From CAZBYL01 sp964496275 (lineage in GTDB: Bacteria > Synergistota > Synergistia > Synergistales > Synergistaceae): a DNA stretch of 36,423 nucleotides. The position numbers and the translations under genes are program-made. The stretch is taken from positions 1-36,423 of the forward strand of contig CAZBYL010000021.1 in assembly GCA_964496275.1 (NCBI GenBank), given 5' to 3'. The notes under the pieces were generated by a model, which was not told the DNA's origin, ran no database searches, and saw only the letters and a program-made list of their open reading frames with translations. This document shows, in pieces, positions 9,002 to 17,625 of this stretch; the stretch's first letter is position 1, and each line of letters begins with the position of its first letter.

Positions 9002-10724
9002 TGCTCTCTCTTCCCTCATAGATTATGAGATCCTTCAGTTTCGTGAGCGTGACTTTTGTTTCCGCTGTAGTTTCTCCGAGGAGACTTGCTATTTCCTGCG
9101 CGACAGTCATCTGTTTGTCTATGACGTTCTGAGCCATTTCCATTGTCTCCATCTTCATCTTTGTAAGATAGTCGCTTTCGAGCTCCGTGCGTGTTATGTC
9201 CTGCAAAAATCCTACTGCGATGTCTTGGTCGGGGATATACACTATGGTCTGGTTTACTATTATGCCGCGCATGTTGTAGTTTACCTTGCGCTGAGGCTGG
9301 CTCGCTTGTTCGCTCACGGCAACAGCAAAGTCTACCGGGTCAAGGAAGTCTTCCACCGGTCTGCCTACGATTTCGTTTCTTCTCATTCCGAATAGTTTTT
9401 GCGCCGCCAGGTTGCACTCGCGTATATTAAGCTCTTTGTCAACGGCTATTATGTAGTCGGGGCTTACGGAGAGGGTGACATTCGCAAGAGTTTCAGATAT
9501 CTGGCTCATGTACGGCAGGCACATATAGAGCTCCGCTTTCTTCTGATAGACGGCGATTGCCTTGTCTCTGCATGTTCTGTATCCGCAGCTTCCGCAGTTC
9601 AGTTCATGGTCGGGCGAGGTTTTCCCTATCTGAGCCAGTATATTTCTGATTGTGGTTTCGTCCGGTATATCTTCGCATATCGGAGTCGGGTTTATCTGCC
9701 ATGCAAGGTCCAGGCCGCTTGTATCCGGTTCGCTCTTTGCTTTATTTGCCTTTATGTAACGCATCACGTCAAGGCTTTTGCTTATCGGGCTGTAGGTTGT
9801 ATCGGATTTTTCTGGGCCGTTTATACAGCTTCCGTAGCAGGCGCTTGTTTCGACAAAGCAGTTGTGTATTTTGCCCGCTTTCATCTCTTGGAGGAACTCT
9901 ATAAGGTCTTTGGTTCCCTGTATGCTCATGAAGGTGTACTTTTCTTCAGCTTTGGAATTTGATGGGAGGTTTTTTCTGACGTCGGTAATTATTCCTTCAA
10001 ACGTAGGGTATATGGCGGAATCAGTGTGCCCGTTGCCGAATGCTCCGTCCTCCATATCCTCTATATTGATGCCCTCATTTCCCAGCCATTTTGCAAGCTG
10101 CTTGAAGGTTATCACTCCGTCTATATATTGGTTTTTCGCGATCCTTGCCTCTTCTATTTTGGATATGCAGGGGGCGAAGAAAATTACGTCAGTGTCCTCT
10201 CCCCACTTTTTCTTCACCATCTCGCCGTGCGCTTCCATGGGAGATATGACGGGAGCAAGTCTGTCTGTCAGTTCGGGAAAATATTTTTGAACAAGAAATA
10301 CGACGGTGGGGCAGCATGTGGTCAGCATGTTGTCCATGTTTCCCTCTTCAAGTATGCGGGCATATTCCTTTGTCACGGCATGTGCGCCGACAGAGGTCTC
10401 TTCCACTCCGTCAAACCCGAGTTTCTTCAGGGCTGTTACAATTTTGAATCTGTTTAAGATGCCAAAAGATGATATGTATGAGGGAGCAAGGGCTGCGACT
10501 GTGTGCCGTGATTTGTCCGCTATCATATCTTCGGCAAAGGATATGTCATGTACCAGAGTTTTTGCCTTTTGAGGACAGTTTCTTATGCACCTGCCGCAAA
10601 GTATGCAGGCGTCGTCAAGCACTTCTACATGGTTATCGCTGTACTTAATGGATTTCACGGGGCAGACTTTCAGACATTTGTAGCAGTTCTTGCAGTTTGC
10701 CTTTGCAACATTGATGTACTTCAT
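8982..10724 (-). CDS. Group-C-like [FeFe] hydrogenase with PAS domain (putative sensor)
   Basis: 580 residues. Two [4Fe-4S] ferredoxin motifs (Cys11/14/17/21 and 40/43/46/50) precede the H-cluster domain. Its four ligand cysteines are readable in TTCCP (137-138), APCISK (186) and ETSACYGSC (296, 300). A further Fe-S motif C-x2-C-x4-C-x16-C (377-402) and a PAS domain (about 414-512) follow, then a helical tail. Sequence around TTCCPTVVFLVQKYFPEL and LAPVISPMEAHG matches the PAS-bearing group C hydrogenases, thought to sense H2 or redox state rather than make bulk H2. The methionines flanking the H-cluster in catalytic enzymes are replaced (APC for MPC; TSAC for the FMAC type). It overlaps the upstream [2Fe-2S] gene by 4 nt and the downstream phosphatase gene by 20 nt, so the three are translationally coupled. 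Confidence 0.9.
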   Translation of the reverse strand: MKYINVAKANCKNCYKCLKVCPVKSIKYSDNHVEVLDDACILCGRCIRNCPQKAKTLVHDISFAEDMIADKSRHTVAALAPSYISSFGILNRFKIVTALKKLGFDGVEETSVGAHAVTKEYARILEEGNMDNMLTTCCPTVVFLVQKYFPELTDRLAPVISPMEAHGEMVKKKWGEDTDVIFFAPCISKIEEARIAKNQYIDGVITFKQLAKWLGNEGINIEDMEDGAFGNGHTDSAIYPTFEGIITDVRKNLPSNSKAEEKYTFMSIQGTKDLIEFLQEMKAGKIHNCFVETSACYGSCINGPEKSDTTYSPISKSLDVMRYIKANKAKSEPDTSGLDLAWQINPTPICEDIPDETTIRNILAQIGKTSPDHELNCGSCGYRTCRDKAIAVYQKKAELYMCLPYMSQISETLANVTLSVSPDYIIAVDKELNIRECNLAAQKLFGMRRNEIVGRPVEDFLDPVDFAVAVSEQASQPQRKVNYNMRGIIVNQTIVYIPDQDIAVGFLQDITRTELESDYLTKMKMETMEMAQNVIDKQMTVAQEIASLLGETTAETKVTLTKLKDLIIYEGRESNEKSVH

Positions 10725-10972
10725 CTCTCTATCGCCCCGATTACAGTGGTTTTAAAAAATTCTTCGGCCGATTCCGGCGTTACAAAGTAGGTTTCCTCGC
10801 CTATTTTTACAGAGACTCCGTCATGTATGCAAAGCCCCATGCAAAAGGAGCCGGACAGGCGCACTCTGTCGGAGAGCCCGCCCTCTTTTATGAGTGATTC
10901 GAATGTTTTTATTACCTGTTTTGAACCTTTGAGATGGCAAGAGCTTCCTACGCAAATAGTTACGTTTGTCAT
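10721..10972 (-). CDS. NuoE-like [2Fe-2S] thioredoxin-fold protein
   Basis: An 83-residue protein with four cysteines as CVGSSC (7-12) and C-x3-C in GSFCMGLC, the pattern of the [2Fe-2S] thioredoxin-like ferredoxin domain found in NuoE, HydC and small redox partners of hydrogenases. It lacks the N-terminal helical domain of full NuoE. It is first in the operon, with GGGAGG 7 nt before the ATG, and its last codon overlaps the hydrogenase start (ATGA). It probably exchanges electrons with the hydrogenase. A role in bulk NADH oxidation is unlikely because no flavin subunit is encoded here. Confidence 0.85.
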   Translation of the reverse strand: MTNVTICVGSSCHLKGSKQVIKTFESLIKEGGLSDRVRLSGSFCMGLCIHDGVSVKIGEETYFVTPESAEEFFKTTVIGAIER

Positions 10973-11020
10973 GCAAGTACCTCCCGTTAAAAGATTTACC
11001 GCAGCAGTACCGTCTTTGTT

Positions 11021-11049
11021 GTTATAAGATTATAAAGCGAGTGTGTCAA
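11021..11049 (-). promoter_or_regulatory. Strong sigma-70 promoter of the hydrogenase-phosphatase-yqeC-mocA operon
   Basis: Minus strand: consensus TTGACA at 11044-11049, a 17-nt spacer, and TATAAC at 11021-11026. The start point would be about 40-45 nt before the first ATG (10972). The -35 box lies inside the T-rich tail of the gpmA terminator. Confidence 0.75.
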
Positions 11050-11082
11050 AACAGGGAGAGCCTTGTTTGCGGAGGCTCTCTC
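11047..11082 (-). terminator. Rho-independent terminator after gpmA
   Basis: Minus strand: GAGAGCCT at 11073-11080 pairs with AGGCTCTC at 11056-11063, followed by CCTGTTTTG. It lies right after the gpmA stop and its T-tract overlaps the -35 of the next operon. Confidence 0.75.
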
Positions 11083-11088
11083 TGTGTG

Positions 11089-11838
11089 CTAAGCCTTGGA
11101 TTTGCCCTGATTTGCAACGGCTTTTTCGGCTGCCGCCACAGCTTCCGCGTCGCCGAGGTAGTAGTGTTTTATAGGTTTCATCTCGGAGTCGAGCTCATAG
11201 ACGAGAGGCACTCCCGTCGGAATGTTGAGAGCGATAATGTCGTCGTCGGATATGTTGTCCAGATACTTTACGAGAGCGCGCAGGCTGTTGCCGTGTGCTG
11301 CCACTATTACCTTTTTGCCGGTCTTTATCTCCGGTACGATTGTATCGTTCCAGTATGGGACGACTCTTGCAACGGTGTCTTTCAGACACTCTCCGGCAGG
11401 TATCTCAGAGCTGCCGAGGCTTGCGTAGCGCATATCTTTTCCGGGGTAGCGCGGGTCGTCATGCTCGAGAAGCGGAGGTCTCGTGTCATAGCTGCGCCTC
11501 CACAGCTTGACCTGCTCGTCTCCGTATTTTTGAGCCGTCTCGGCTTTGTTGAGCCCCTGGAGAGCCCCGTAGTGTCTCTCATTGAGCTTCGGTGAATGTT
11601 CGACAGGTATCCACATGAGATCCATCTCTTCCAACACGCACCAAAGAGTTTTCACCGCACGTTTAAGGACGGATGTAAAGGCTTTGTCAAAGCTGTAGCC
11701 TTCGGATTTAAGAAGACGGCCGGCCGCTACGGCTTCGCCCAGTCCCTTTTCCGAGAGAGGAACGTCCGTCCAGCCTGTGAATCGGTTTTCCTTGTTCCAT
11801 ACGCTTTCGCCATGTCTGATCAATACCACTTTATACAC
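11089..11838 (-). CDS. gpmA: 2,3-bisphosphoglycerate-dependent phosphoglycerate mutase
   Basis: 249 residues, the standard length for GpmA, interconverting 3- and 2-phosphoglycerate in glycolysis and gluconeogenesis. VLIRHGES near the N-terminus carries the phosphorylated His, followed by NRFTGWTDVPLSEKG; NERHYGALQGLNK holds the acid/base Glu region and VIVAAHGNS the second catalytic His. The frame continues upstream, but the GTG at 11838 has AAGGGGTG 7 nt before it and immediately precedes YKVVLIRHGES, fixing the start. It begins 28 nt after the membrane-fusion gene of the RND operon and is probably read through from that operon, an unexpected partner for a glycolytic enzyme. Confidence 0.95.
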   Translation of the reverse strand: MYKVVLIRHGESVWNKENRFTGWTDVPLSEKGLGEAVAAGRLLKSEGYSFDKAFTSVLKRAVKTLWCVLEEMDLMWIPVEHSPKLNERHYGALQGLNKAETAQKYGDEQVKLWRRSYDTRPPLLEHDDPRYPGKDMRYASLGSSEIPAGECLKDTVARVVPYWNDTIVPEIKTGKKVIVAAHGNSLRALVKYLDNISDDDIIALNIPTGVPLVYELDSEMKPIKHYYLGDAEAVAAAEKAVANQGKSKA

Positions 11839-11866
11839 AAATATGCACCCCTTGAGAATTGGAAAT

Positions 11867-13048
11867 TTATTTTTGGACGGCGACACTGTCTCCGTCGTTT
11901 AGATTCTTTCCTCCGAAGACTATGACAATTTCTCCGTCATCAAGTCCGCCGGTAATTTGAATTGTATTGCCTTCTCTGATTCCTGTCGAGACTTCTTTTG
12001 CTTTGGCTCGTCCCTCTTTGACAGTCAGGACGAAAAAACCTTTCTCGTTTGCATGCAGTGCGGACTCGGGAAGCACTATTGTATTGCGCTCCTCCCTTTC
12101 CGTTATTGTCGCCTGCCCGAACATTCCGGGGCGCAGAGCCATACCGTTTTTTTTGTTGTCAAGTTCAACTTCGACTCTGCTTGTCCGTGTCGAGGGGTCT
12201 ACGTAGTCGTCGATTCTGGTTATTGTTCCGCTGAATTTTTTATCGGGCAGAGCATCAAATTCGAGCCGGACATCCATACCTCTCTTTACCGCGAATATTT
12301 TGGACTCGGGTATTTTAAGCGATGCGCGCATCTTTGCCATATCAGCGATATCGATAAGCGGTGTTGATGGGGATATCATCGCTCCGGGAGCCAGAGCATA
12401 GTCGTTGAGCACCGTGCCGCCGAGCGGAGATACAATTATATAATCCGCCCGCGAGGATTTGACTCTGTTCATGTCCGCTGCCGCTTGACGTTCTTTCGCA
12501 AGCGCCGCGCTGTATGAGGCTTTTGCACTGCTATAGGCCGTATCCACCGTGTCATATTGCTGCTGTGTGCTGAAACCTTCCTGCACGAGCCGCTTGTACC
12601 TTTCCAGATTTGTTTTTGCGTTCATCATTTCTGCTTTGGCGCGCTCCGTATCCGCGTGAGCTGATGCCATTTGAGCCACTGAGGCGCCTATGAGAGCGTC
12701 CTGCTGTTCGTGTTCGAGAGTGGCTATGGTATCTCCCTTGCGTACGCTGTCCCCTGCCTTAACGTGAAGTTTCTCAAGCCGTCCTGTTACTCGCGGCAGC
12801 ATGTTGACCCTGTCCACAGCCTCTATAGATGTGTTCTGCACTATAGCCTCGCGTATCGTGCCGTTCCTGCTGACTTCCTGCACCTTGACATAAGCGGCCT
12901 GCTGCTCTCTCTTAGGCGATGACGGGGCGAATATTGTGTCTCTTCTGCTGTACACCCCGATTGAGGCAAGAATGACGGCTATGGCCGATATTACGATGAT
13001 GCTCTTTCTGTCAAATTTTTTGCCTGAAAATTCTATGTTATTTTTCAT
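11867..13048 (-). CDS. RND efflux periplasmic adaptor (membrane fusion protein)
   Basis: 393 residues. A single N-terminal hydrophobic segment (about 15-33) anchors it in the inner membrane. The mature part has a split lipoyl domain (MLPRVTGRLEKLHVKAGDSVRKGDTIATLEHE and later SPLGGTVLNDYALAPGAMI), an alpha-helical hairpin rich in Ala, Glu and Gln, and a beta-barrel (ASLKIPESKIFAVKRGM onward). No lipobox is evident, unlike AcrA. The ATG at 13048 overlaps the TolC stop as ATGA and has AGGGGGAT just upstream, so it is preferred to an ATG at 13069. It links the RND pump to the TolC-like channel. Confidence 0.92.
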   Translation of the reverse strand: MKNNIEFSGKKFDRKSIIVISAIAVILASIGVYSRRDTIFAPSSPKREQQAAYVKVQEVSRNGTIREAIVQNTSIEAVDRVNMLPRVTGRLEKLHVKAGDSVRKGDTIATLEHEQQDALIGASVAQMASAHADTERAKAEMMNAKTNLERYKRLVQEGFSTQQQYDTVDTAYSSAKASYSAALAKERQAAADMNRVKSSRADYIIVSPLGGTVLNDYALAPGAMISPSTPLIDIADMAKMRASLKIPESKIFAVKRGMDVRLEFDALPDKKFSGTITRIDDYVDPSTRTSRVEVELDNKKNGMALRPGMFGQATITEREERNTIVLPESALHANEKGFFVLTVKEGRAKAKEVSTGIREGNTIQITGGLDDGEIVIVFGGKNLNDGDSVAVQK

Positions 13049-14349
13049 TGCTTTATCCCCCTGCTCCATTCAACTATCGTCCCCTCTGTCATCTTGAGAG
13101 CCACGAGAGCCATAAGGTGGTTGTACTTCGCGCTTGCATGGTCGAGCATCGCTGTGGTAAACATAGACTGCGCGGCAAGCAGGTCAAGCTGGGGACTCAC
13201 TCCCTCCCTGTAACCGACCTCGGCGAGTCTGAGGGATTCCGCCGCGAACTCAAGAGCTTTCGACGATGCCGTAAGCCTCTGTTTTGCCGATTCAATCTCC
13301 GTCCAAGCGGTTTCTACCTCGGATTTTATGTCAATTTCTTTCTGTTCAAGTTCCAGTCGGTTCTGTTCCAATGCTGCCTTGGCTTTGAGCACGTTGCCGC
13401 GCGATACGTTTCTGTCGAATATCGGTACGGTTAAAGACAGCTCTGCTTTCCATGTATCATCGGACTCGTCTCTGTTCCCGTATGGGTTATTTACTCCGCC
13501 GTATGCACCGAGGGTTATTTTAGGCAAAGATGAGCTTTTTTCTATAGTTATCTGATTCTTCTGGTATCCTAGCTGTTCCTTGAGCTTTTTGAAGTCCGCA
13601 CGGAATTCCGCTGCATATTTCAAAGATTCCTCTCTGTCTCCCTTGGCCTCTTCCGACAGCAAGTCTCCCGAAACAGGGCGCTTTCTCTCCGGCGGTATTG
13701 CCATATAGTTCATAAGCGATATATTGGCGGCTTCAAACTTGCCGCGCGCCGTACTTAAATCCGCAGTGTTTGATGCCAGAGTCTGGGCCGCCCTTATGAC
13801 CTCAAGACGGTTGGCGAGCCCCAGCTCGTTCATCTTTTTAACCTCGCGCAAGTGCAGGTTCGACCTGTTTACCGCCGCTTCCTCCGCCTTTATGCGTTCG
13901 CCTTGCAGCAGCACATTGTAAAATCTCCCAAACAATTCACCCACGGCGCCGTTTTCTCCGTTTTGCAGCGCAAGCTCCGCTATGGTGCGAACCTGCCCCG
14001 ACTGTCTGCGAAGCGCGCTGTTTTTGCCTCCGGAGTAGAGAGTCTGTTCGATTCCGGCCTTTGCCGTGCGGCTGTCCGTCCTGTCCGAGCCGTCTGATGT
14101 CTGCAATTCTTTCTGTTTGGCGGCGCTTAGGTTCACTGTTACGGTCGGCAGCATTGTCCCGTCGGCCTGTATGCGAAAAGCGTCCGCCTTAATCAACTCC
14201 TGCTTAAGCTGCCGCAGGTATGAGTTGTTTTCGAGAGTCAGGCTCACCGCTTCCTGAACACCTATGGGCGCGGAATCTCCCCGCGCTTCGCAGGCAGTGA
14301 AGGGCACGGCAAAAAATATTAAAACCGCAAGTAAAATTTTATTGTACAT
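13045..14349 (-). CDS. TolC-family outer membrane efflux channel
   Basis: 434 residues. An N-terminal signal (MYNKILLAVLIFFAVPFTAC) is followed by two repeats of the outer membrane efflux protein fold, long amphipathic helices such as GVQEAVSLTLENNSYLRQL and EVGYREGVSPQLDLLAAQS. The Cys at the signal end resembles a lipobox (FTAC), though Phe at -3 is not ideal, so lipidation as in OprM is possible but unsure. The ATG at 14349 has GGGAGAGAG upstream; the longer frame from 14382 would add residues before the signal. It lies between RND and adaptor genes and would form the outer-membrane exit duct. Confidence 0.9.
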   Translation of the reverse strand: MYNKILLAVLIFFAVPFTACEARGDSAPIGVQEAVSLTLENNSYLRQLKQELIKADAFRIQADGTMLPTVTVNLSAAKQKELQTSDGSDRTDSRTAKAGIEQTLYSGGKNSALRRQSGQVRTIAELALQNGENGAVGELFGRFYNVLLQGERIKAEEAAVNRSNLHLREVKKMNELGLANRLEVIRAAQTLASNTADLSTARGKFEAANISLMNYMAIPPERKRPVSGDLLSEEAKGDREESLKYAAEFRADFKKLKEQLGYQKNQITIEKSSSLPKITLGAYGGVNNPYGNRDESDDTWKAELSLTVPIFDRNVSRGNVLKAKAALEQNRLELEQKEIDIKSEVETAWTEIESAKQRLTASSKALEFAAESLRLAEVGYREGVSPQLDLLAAQSMFTTAMLDHASAKYNHLMALVALKMTEGTIVEWSRGIKQ

Positions 14350-14388
14350 ATATCTCTCTCCCGACAGAAATTTACAAGTCATTGGAAC

Positions 14389-17300
14389 TCACCGTTTTTT
14401 AGACTGCTCCCGCAGTCTCATATATGCGCGGCAGCGGTTCAGCCGCGTCCTCACTCTGTCAGACCAATCGTCAAACACCAGATAAACTACGGGGATTACA
14501 AGGAGCGTGAGCATCGTTGAGGTAAAAAGCCCTCCTATTACCGCCACGGACATCGGCTGCCGGAACTCCCCGCCTTCACTCAGAGCGAGAGCCACAGGCA
14601 GAGAGCCTATCATTGTCGATGCCGTCGTCATCAATATTGCGCGAAGGCGCAAAGGACCGGCCATGAGCACTGCCGATACCTTCTCTTCTCCGCGTGCGCG
14701 CAGTTGATTTATAAAATCCACAAGGAGTATCGCGTTGTTTACGACAACCCCGACAAGCAGGATTATCCCCATATAGCTCATAACACTCAGACGGAGTCCG
14801 GTAAGAGCCAAAAGTCCAAAGGAGCCGGTCGTCATAAGAGGCAGAGAAAACATAACGGTGAACGGATGCAGAAAGGATTCAAACTGCACTGCCATAACCA
14901 TATAAACCAGGAGAATCGCAAAGACAAGAGCTATAGCCATGTAGCCGAAGCTCTCCTTCATGTCCTCCGAATCTCCCGTAGGAGTCATGGAAAAAGTTCC
15001 GTCCTTCGGTGCGTACTTGCGGAACACTTCTTCCATTATCGCTATCCCCTCACCCGGAGATATGCCCTCAACGTTTGCGCCTATTTCAAGAGACCTCTGC
15101 CGATTATGCCGTTTTATTACGTTCGGAGCCATTCCGACCGATGCTTTTACAAGCCCTTCCGCGCGTATAATCTCTCCGCCCGCTGTGTTTACCAGAGTTT
15201 TCAGCACCTTTGAGGTATCGTCCCTTCCGCTGCGCTCCGCCTGTAACCTTATATCGTAGCGGTAGCCTCCGTCGCTGAAAGATCCTGCGTTTGTCCCTCC
15301 GAACCAAGCAAGGAGCTCGTCGGACATTTCTCTGATATTAACATTCAAATCGTCGGCAAGCCCTCTGTTGAGAGTCAGATTCACCCGAGGCTTGTTCATT
15401 TGCAAGTCGGTTGTTATGTCCACAAGCCCCCGCGCATTTTTCTCAAGGTCGCTTTTTATCAGGTCGCCCAACTCCGCCAGAGCTTCGCTGGTCGGCCCTT
15501 GCAGCATCAGCGTTATGTCGGAGCCGCCCCATGTTCCCATCTTAATATCCACGTCACGGAATGCAGTCAGTTTTTCGCGCAGTCTCTTCATTATTACCGC
15601 GGCCTTTGGGCGCTGCGCCCTGTTTATAAGTTCTATATTTATCGTGCCCTTGTAAACCTCCTGACCGCTGCCGCTGCCGGCTACTCCATACGTGTACGCC
15701 ACGCTCTTGTCCTCTCGGATTACCTTCACCATGTCTCGAATAACGCTTTCCGTTACTTCGAGTGAGGAATCAGCGGGGAGTTCCGCGTTTACGCGCAGAC
15801 GCCCCTGGTCCTCACTCGGGAAAAATTCGGAGCCCAGAATTTTTATAAATCCGATACCCATTAAAAAGAGAATCAATGCCGCGGTGAGCACAGTCTTTCT
15901 ATGGTACACGGCGAACTTCAGAGAGTTTGAATATTTTGCTTCAAGCCAGAGAAAGGGAGCTTCCAATCTCTTTTGAATAATGCCGTTCTTTTGTCTGCCC
16001 AGTATTCTCGAGCATAGAAAGGGCGTGAGCGTCAGAGATACCAAAAGAGAGATTGCGATTGTCGTGGCAACGGTAACGCCGAACGCGTTGAAAAAACGCC
16101 CCATTATGCCGCCCATAAAAGCAACCGGCACAAAAACTGCAAGGGTTGTCGCCGCCCCTGCCGCAACGGCAAAAGCAACCTCCTGAGCTCCGTCCTGCGA
16201 TGCTCTGTAGGCCGTTTTACCCATATCTCTGTGGCGCGTAATATTTTCCATGACGACAGTTGTCGCGTCCACGACCATGCCGACGGCAAGAGATATACCC
16301 ATCATGGACATATTGTTTATCGAAATCCCCATCCAATACAGAACAGACAGGCTTCCCAAAAGCGAAACAGGTATGGAAATAACCGCGATGATGGTTGCGC
16401 GCAGTGTGCGCAGAAAGACGAACATTATAAAAGCGGTAAGAATAACGGAAAGGACTATGTCGCCGAATACTCCGTTCATTGAATTCAATATAAATTTTGC
16501 GTTGTCCTGCACCACGACGAGGCTTGTTCCCGGGGGCGCCCCCGCGTTCAGTTCTTCCATACGCTCTCTGACAGAGCGCGAAAGCTGAACTTCATTGGCT
16601 CCGCGCTGCTTTCTCACCTGTATCATAATGGTGGGGGAGCCTTCGTACAATGCTCCGCTGCGCTTGTCCTCAAAAGAGTCCTCCACCCTCGCGACATCTC
16701 TCAAACGAATGACTGCGCCGTTTCTCACCGCGACAGGCAGATATTCAAGCTCCGCTACGGAAGAATACTCGCCTTGAAGTCTTATGCCTAATTCTTTTGT
16801 GCCCGTTTCGACTCTGCCCGCCGGAAGTTCCACATGGTTATTGTAGATGGCATTTTTAATAGTCTTTGTGGTTATGCGGTATGACTCCATGCTGTCCGTA
16901 TTCAGCCACACGCGAATCTCTCTGTCCCTGAACCCGGCTAGCTGCACTCCGCCTACGCCCTTGACCGTCTGCAAACGCTCCGTCACTATTTTGTCCACGT
17001 AACGTGCGAGAGTTTTCATATCCGTTTGGCCGTTATTCTTTACTGCGATATTCATAATAGGCCTGTCGGAGGGGTCATACTTATCTACCTGCGGCGTATC
17101 GCAGTCGTCCGGAAGCTGCCCCGAGGCTATACTGACCTTGCCGCGCACGTCTGCTGCTGCGTTGTCGATATCCCTGTCCAATGCAAACTCTATGACTATA
17201 ACAGAGCGTCCTTCATAACTGCTGGAGCTCATGTTTTTTATTCCCTCTATAGTGTTTATTCGAGCCTCGAGCACGTCCGTTACATCGTTATCCATAATAG

Positions 17301-17469
17301 CGGGGCTGGCTCCCTCCATTGTCGTCCTGACAACGACTATGGGAAACTCAACATTTGGCATTCTCTCAACGCCCATATTTGTGTAGGAATAAGTTCCGAA
17401 CACAATGAGCGCAATCATGCAAATAAGAACCGTCACAGGACGGCGAAGCGAAAATTCCGTTATCTTCAT
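14389..17469 (-). CDS. RND multidrug efflux transporter (AcrB/HAE-1-like)
   Basis: 1026 residues, full length for the hydrophobe/amphiphile efflux family: N-terminal MKITEFSLRRPVTVLICMIA, 12 predicted membrane helices and two large periplasmic loops. It exports drugs, bile salts or similar amphiphiles using the proton gradient through the adaptor and TolC-like protein encoded next. In helix 4 the usual adjacent Asp pair (VVDDA in AcrB) reads VVDATTVVMEN, so only one Asp remains, and in helix 10 the AcrB Lys is Asn (VGVVVNNAILLVDF), a pattern shared with many non-proteobacterial relatives. It is first in the operon RND-TolC-adaptor, an uncommon order. No linked TetR or MarR regulator is visible. 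Confidence 0.93.
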   Translation of the reverse strand: MKITEFSLRRPVTVLICMIALIVFGTYSYTNMGVERMPNVEFPIVVVRTTMEGASPAIMDNDVTDVLEARINTIEGIKNMSSSSYEGRSVIVIEFALDRDIDNAAADVRGKVSIASGQLPDDCDTPQVDKYDPSDRPIMNIAVKNNGQTDMKTLARYVDKIVTERLQTVKGVGGVQLAGFRDREIRVWLNTDSMESYRITTKTIKNAIYNNHVELPAGRVETGTKELGIRLQGEYSSVAELEYLPVAVRNGAVIRLRDVARVEDSFEDKRSGALYEGSPTIMIQVRKQRGANEVQLSRSVRERMEELNAGAPPGTSLVVVQDNAKFILNSMNGVFGDIVLSVILTAFIMFVFLRTLRATIIAVISIPVSLLGSLSVLYWMGISINNMSMMGISLAVGMVVDATTVVMENITRHRDMGKTAYRASQDGAQEVAFAVAAGAATTLAVFVPVAFMGGIMGRFFNAFGVTVATTIAISLLVSLTLTPFLCSRILGRQKNGIIQKRLEAPFLWLEAKYSNSLKFAVYHRKTVLTAALILFLMGIGFIKILGSEFFPSEDQGRLRVNAELPADSSLEVTESVIRDMVKVIREDKSVAYTYGVAGSGSGQEVYKGTINIELINRAQRPKAAVIMKRLREKLTAFRDVDIKMGTWGGSDITLMLQGPTSEALAELGDLIKSDLEKNARGLVDITTDLQMNKPRVNLTLNRGLADDLNVNIREMSDELLAWFGGTNAGSFSDGGYRYDIRLQAERSGRDDTSKVLKTLVNTAGGEIIRAEGLVKASVGMAPNVIKRHNRQRSLEIGANVEGISPGEGIAIMEEVFRKYAPKDGTFSMTPTGDSEDMKESFGYMAIALVFAILLVYMVMAVQFESFLHPFTVMFSLPLMTTGSFGLLALTGLRLSVMSYMGIILLVGVVVNNAILLVDFINQLRARGEEKVSAVLMAGPLRLRAILMTTASTMIGSLPVALALSEGGEFRQPMSVAVIGGLFTSTMLTLLVIPVVYLVFDDWSDRVRTRLNRCRAYMRLREQSKKR

Positions 17470-17553
17470 GCGGAGACGACTTCCTTATCCAAATTTTGTG
17501 TCTTGCATCATGGCTGCGGCCTCAAATCCATGTCTGACCCAATGCGCGATCTG

Positions 17554-17602
17554 AATAAAAAATAAAAAAGCTCTGAAATGGCATGTTCTGTCATTTCAGA
17601 GC
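17554..17602 (-). terminator. Rho-independent terminator after the hydroxyacid dehydrogenase gene
   Basis: Perfect 11-bp stem (GCTCTGAAATG at 17592-17602 on the minus strand, pairing with 17570-17580), 11-nt loop, then TTTTTTATTTTTTATTC. It insulates the RND operon from the upstream gene. Confidence 0.92.
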
Positions 17603-17625
17603 GACGCGGCTCACCTGTATATACG

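Noticed and set aside
8982..10972. A catalytic NADH-dependent or bifurcating hydrogenase complex
   Set aside because: No flavin-binding subunit is present, the partner is a short [2Fe-2S] protein, and the PAS domain plus altered H-cluster flanks suit a sensor.
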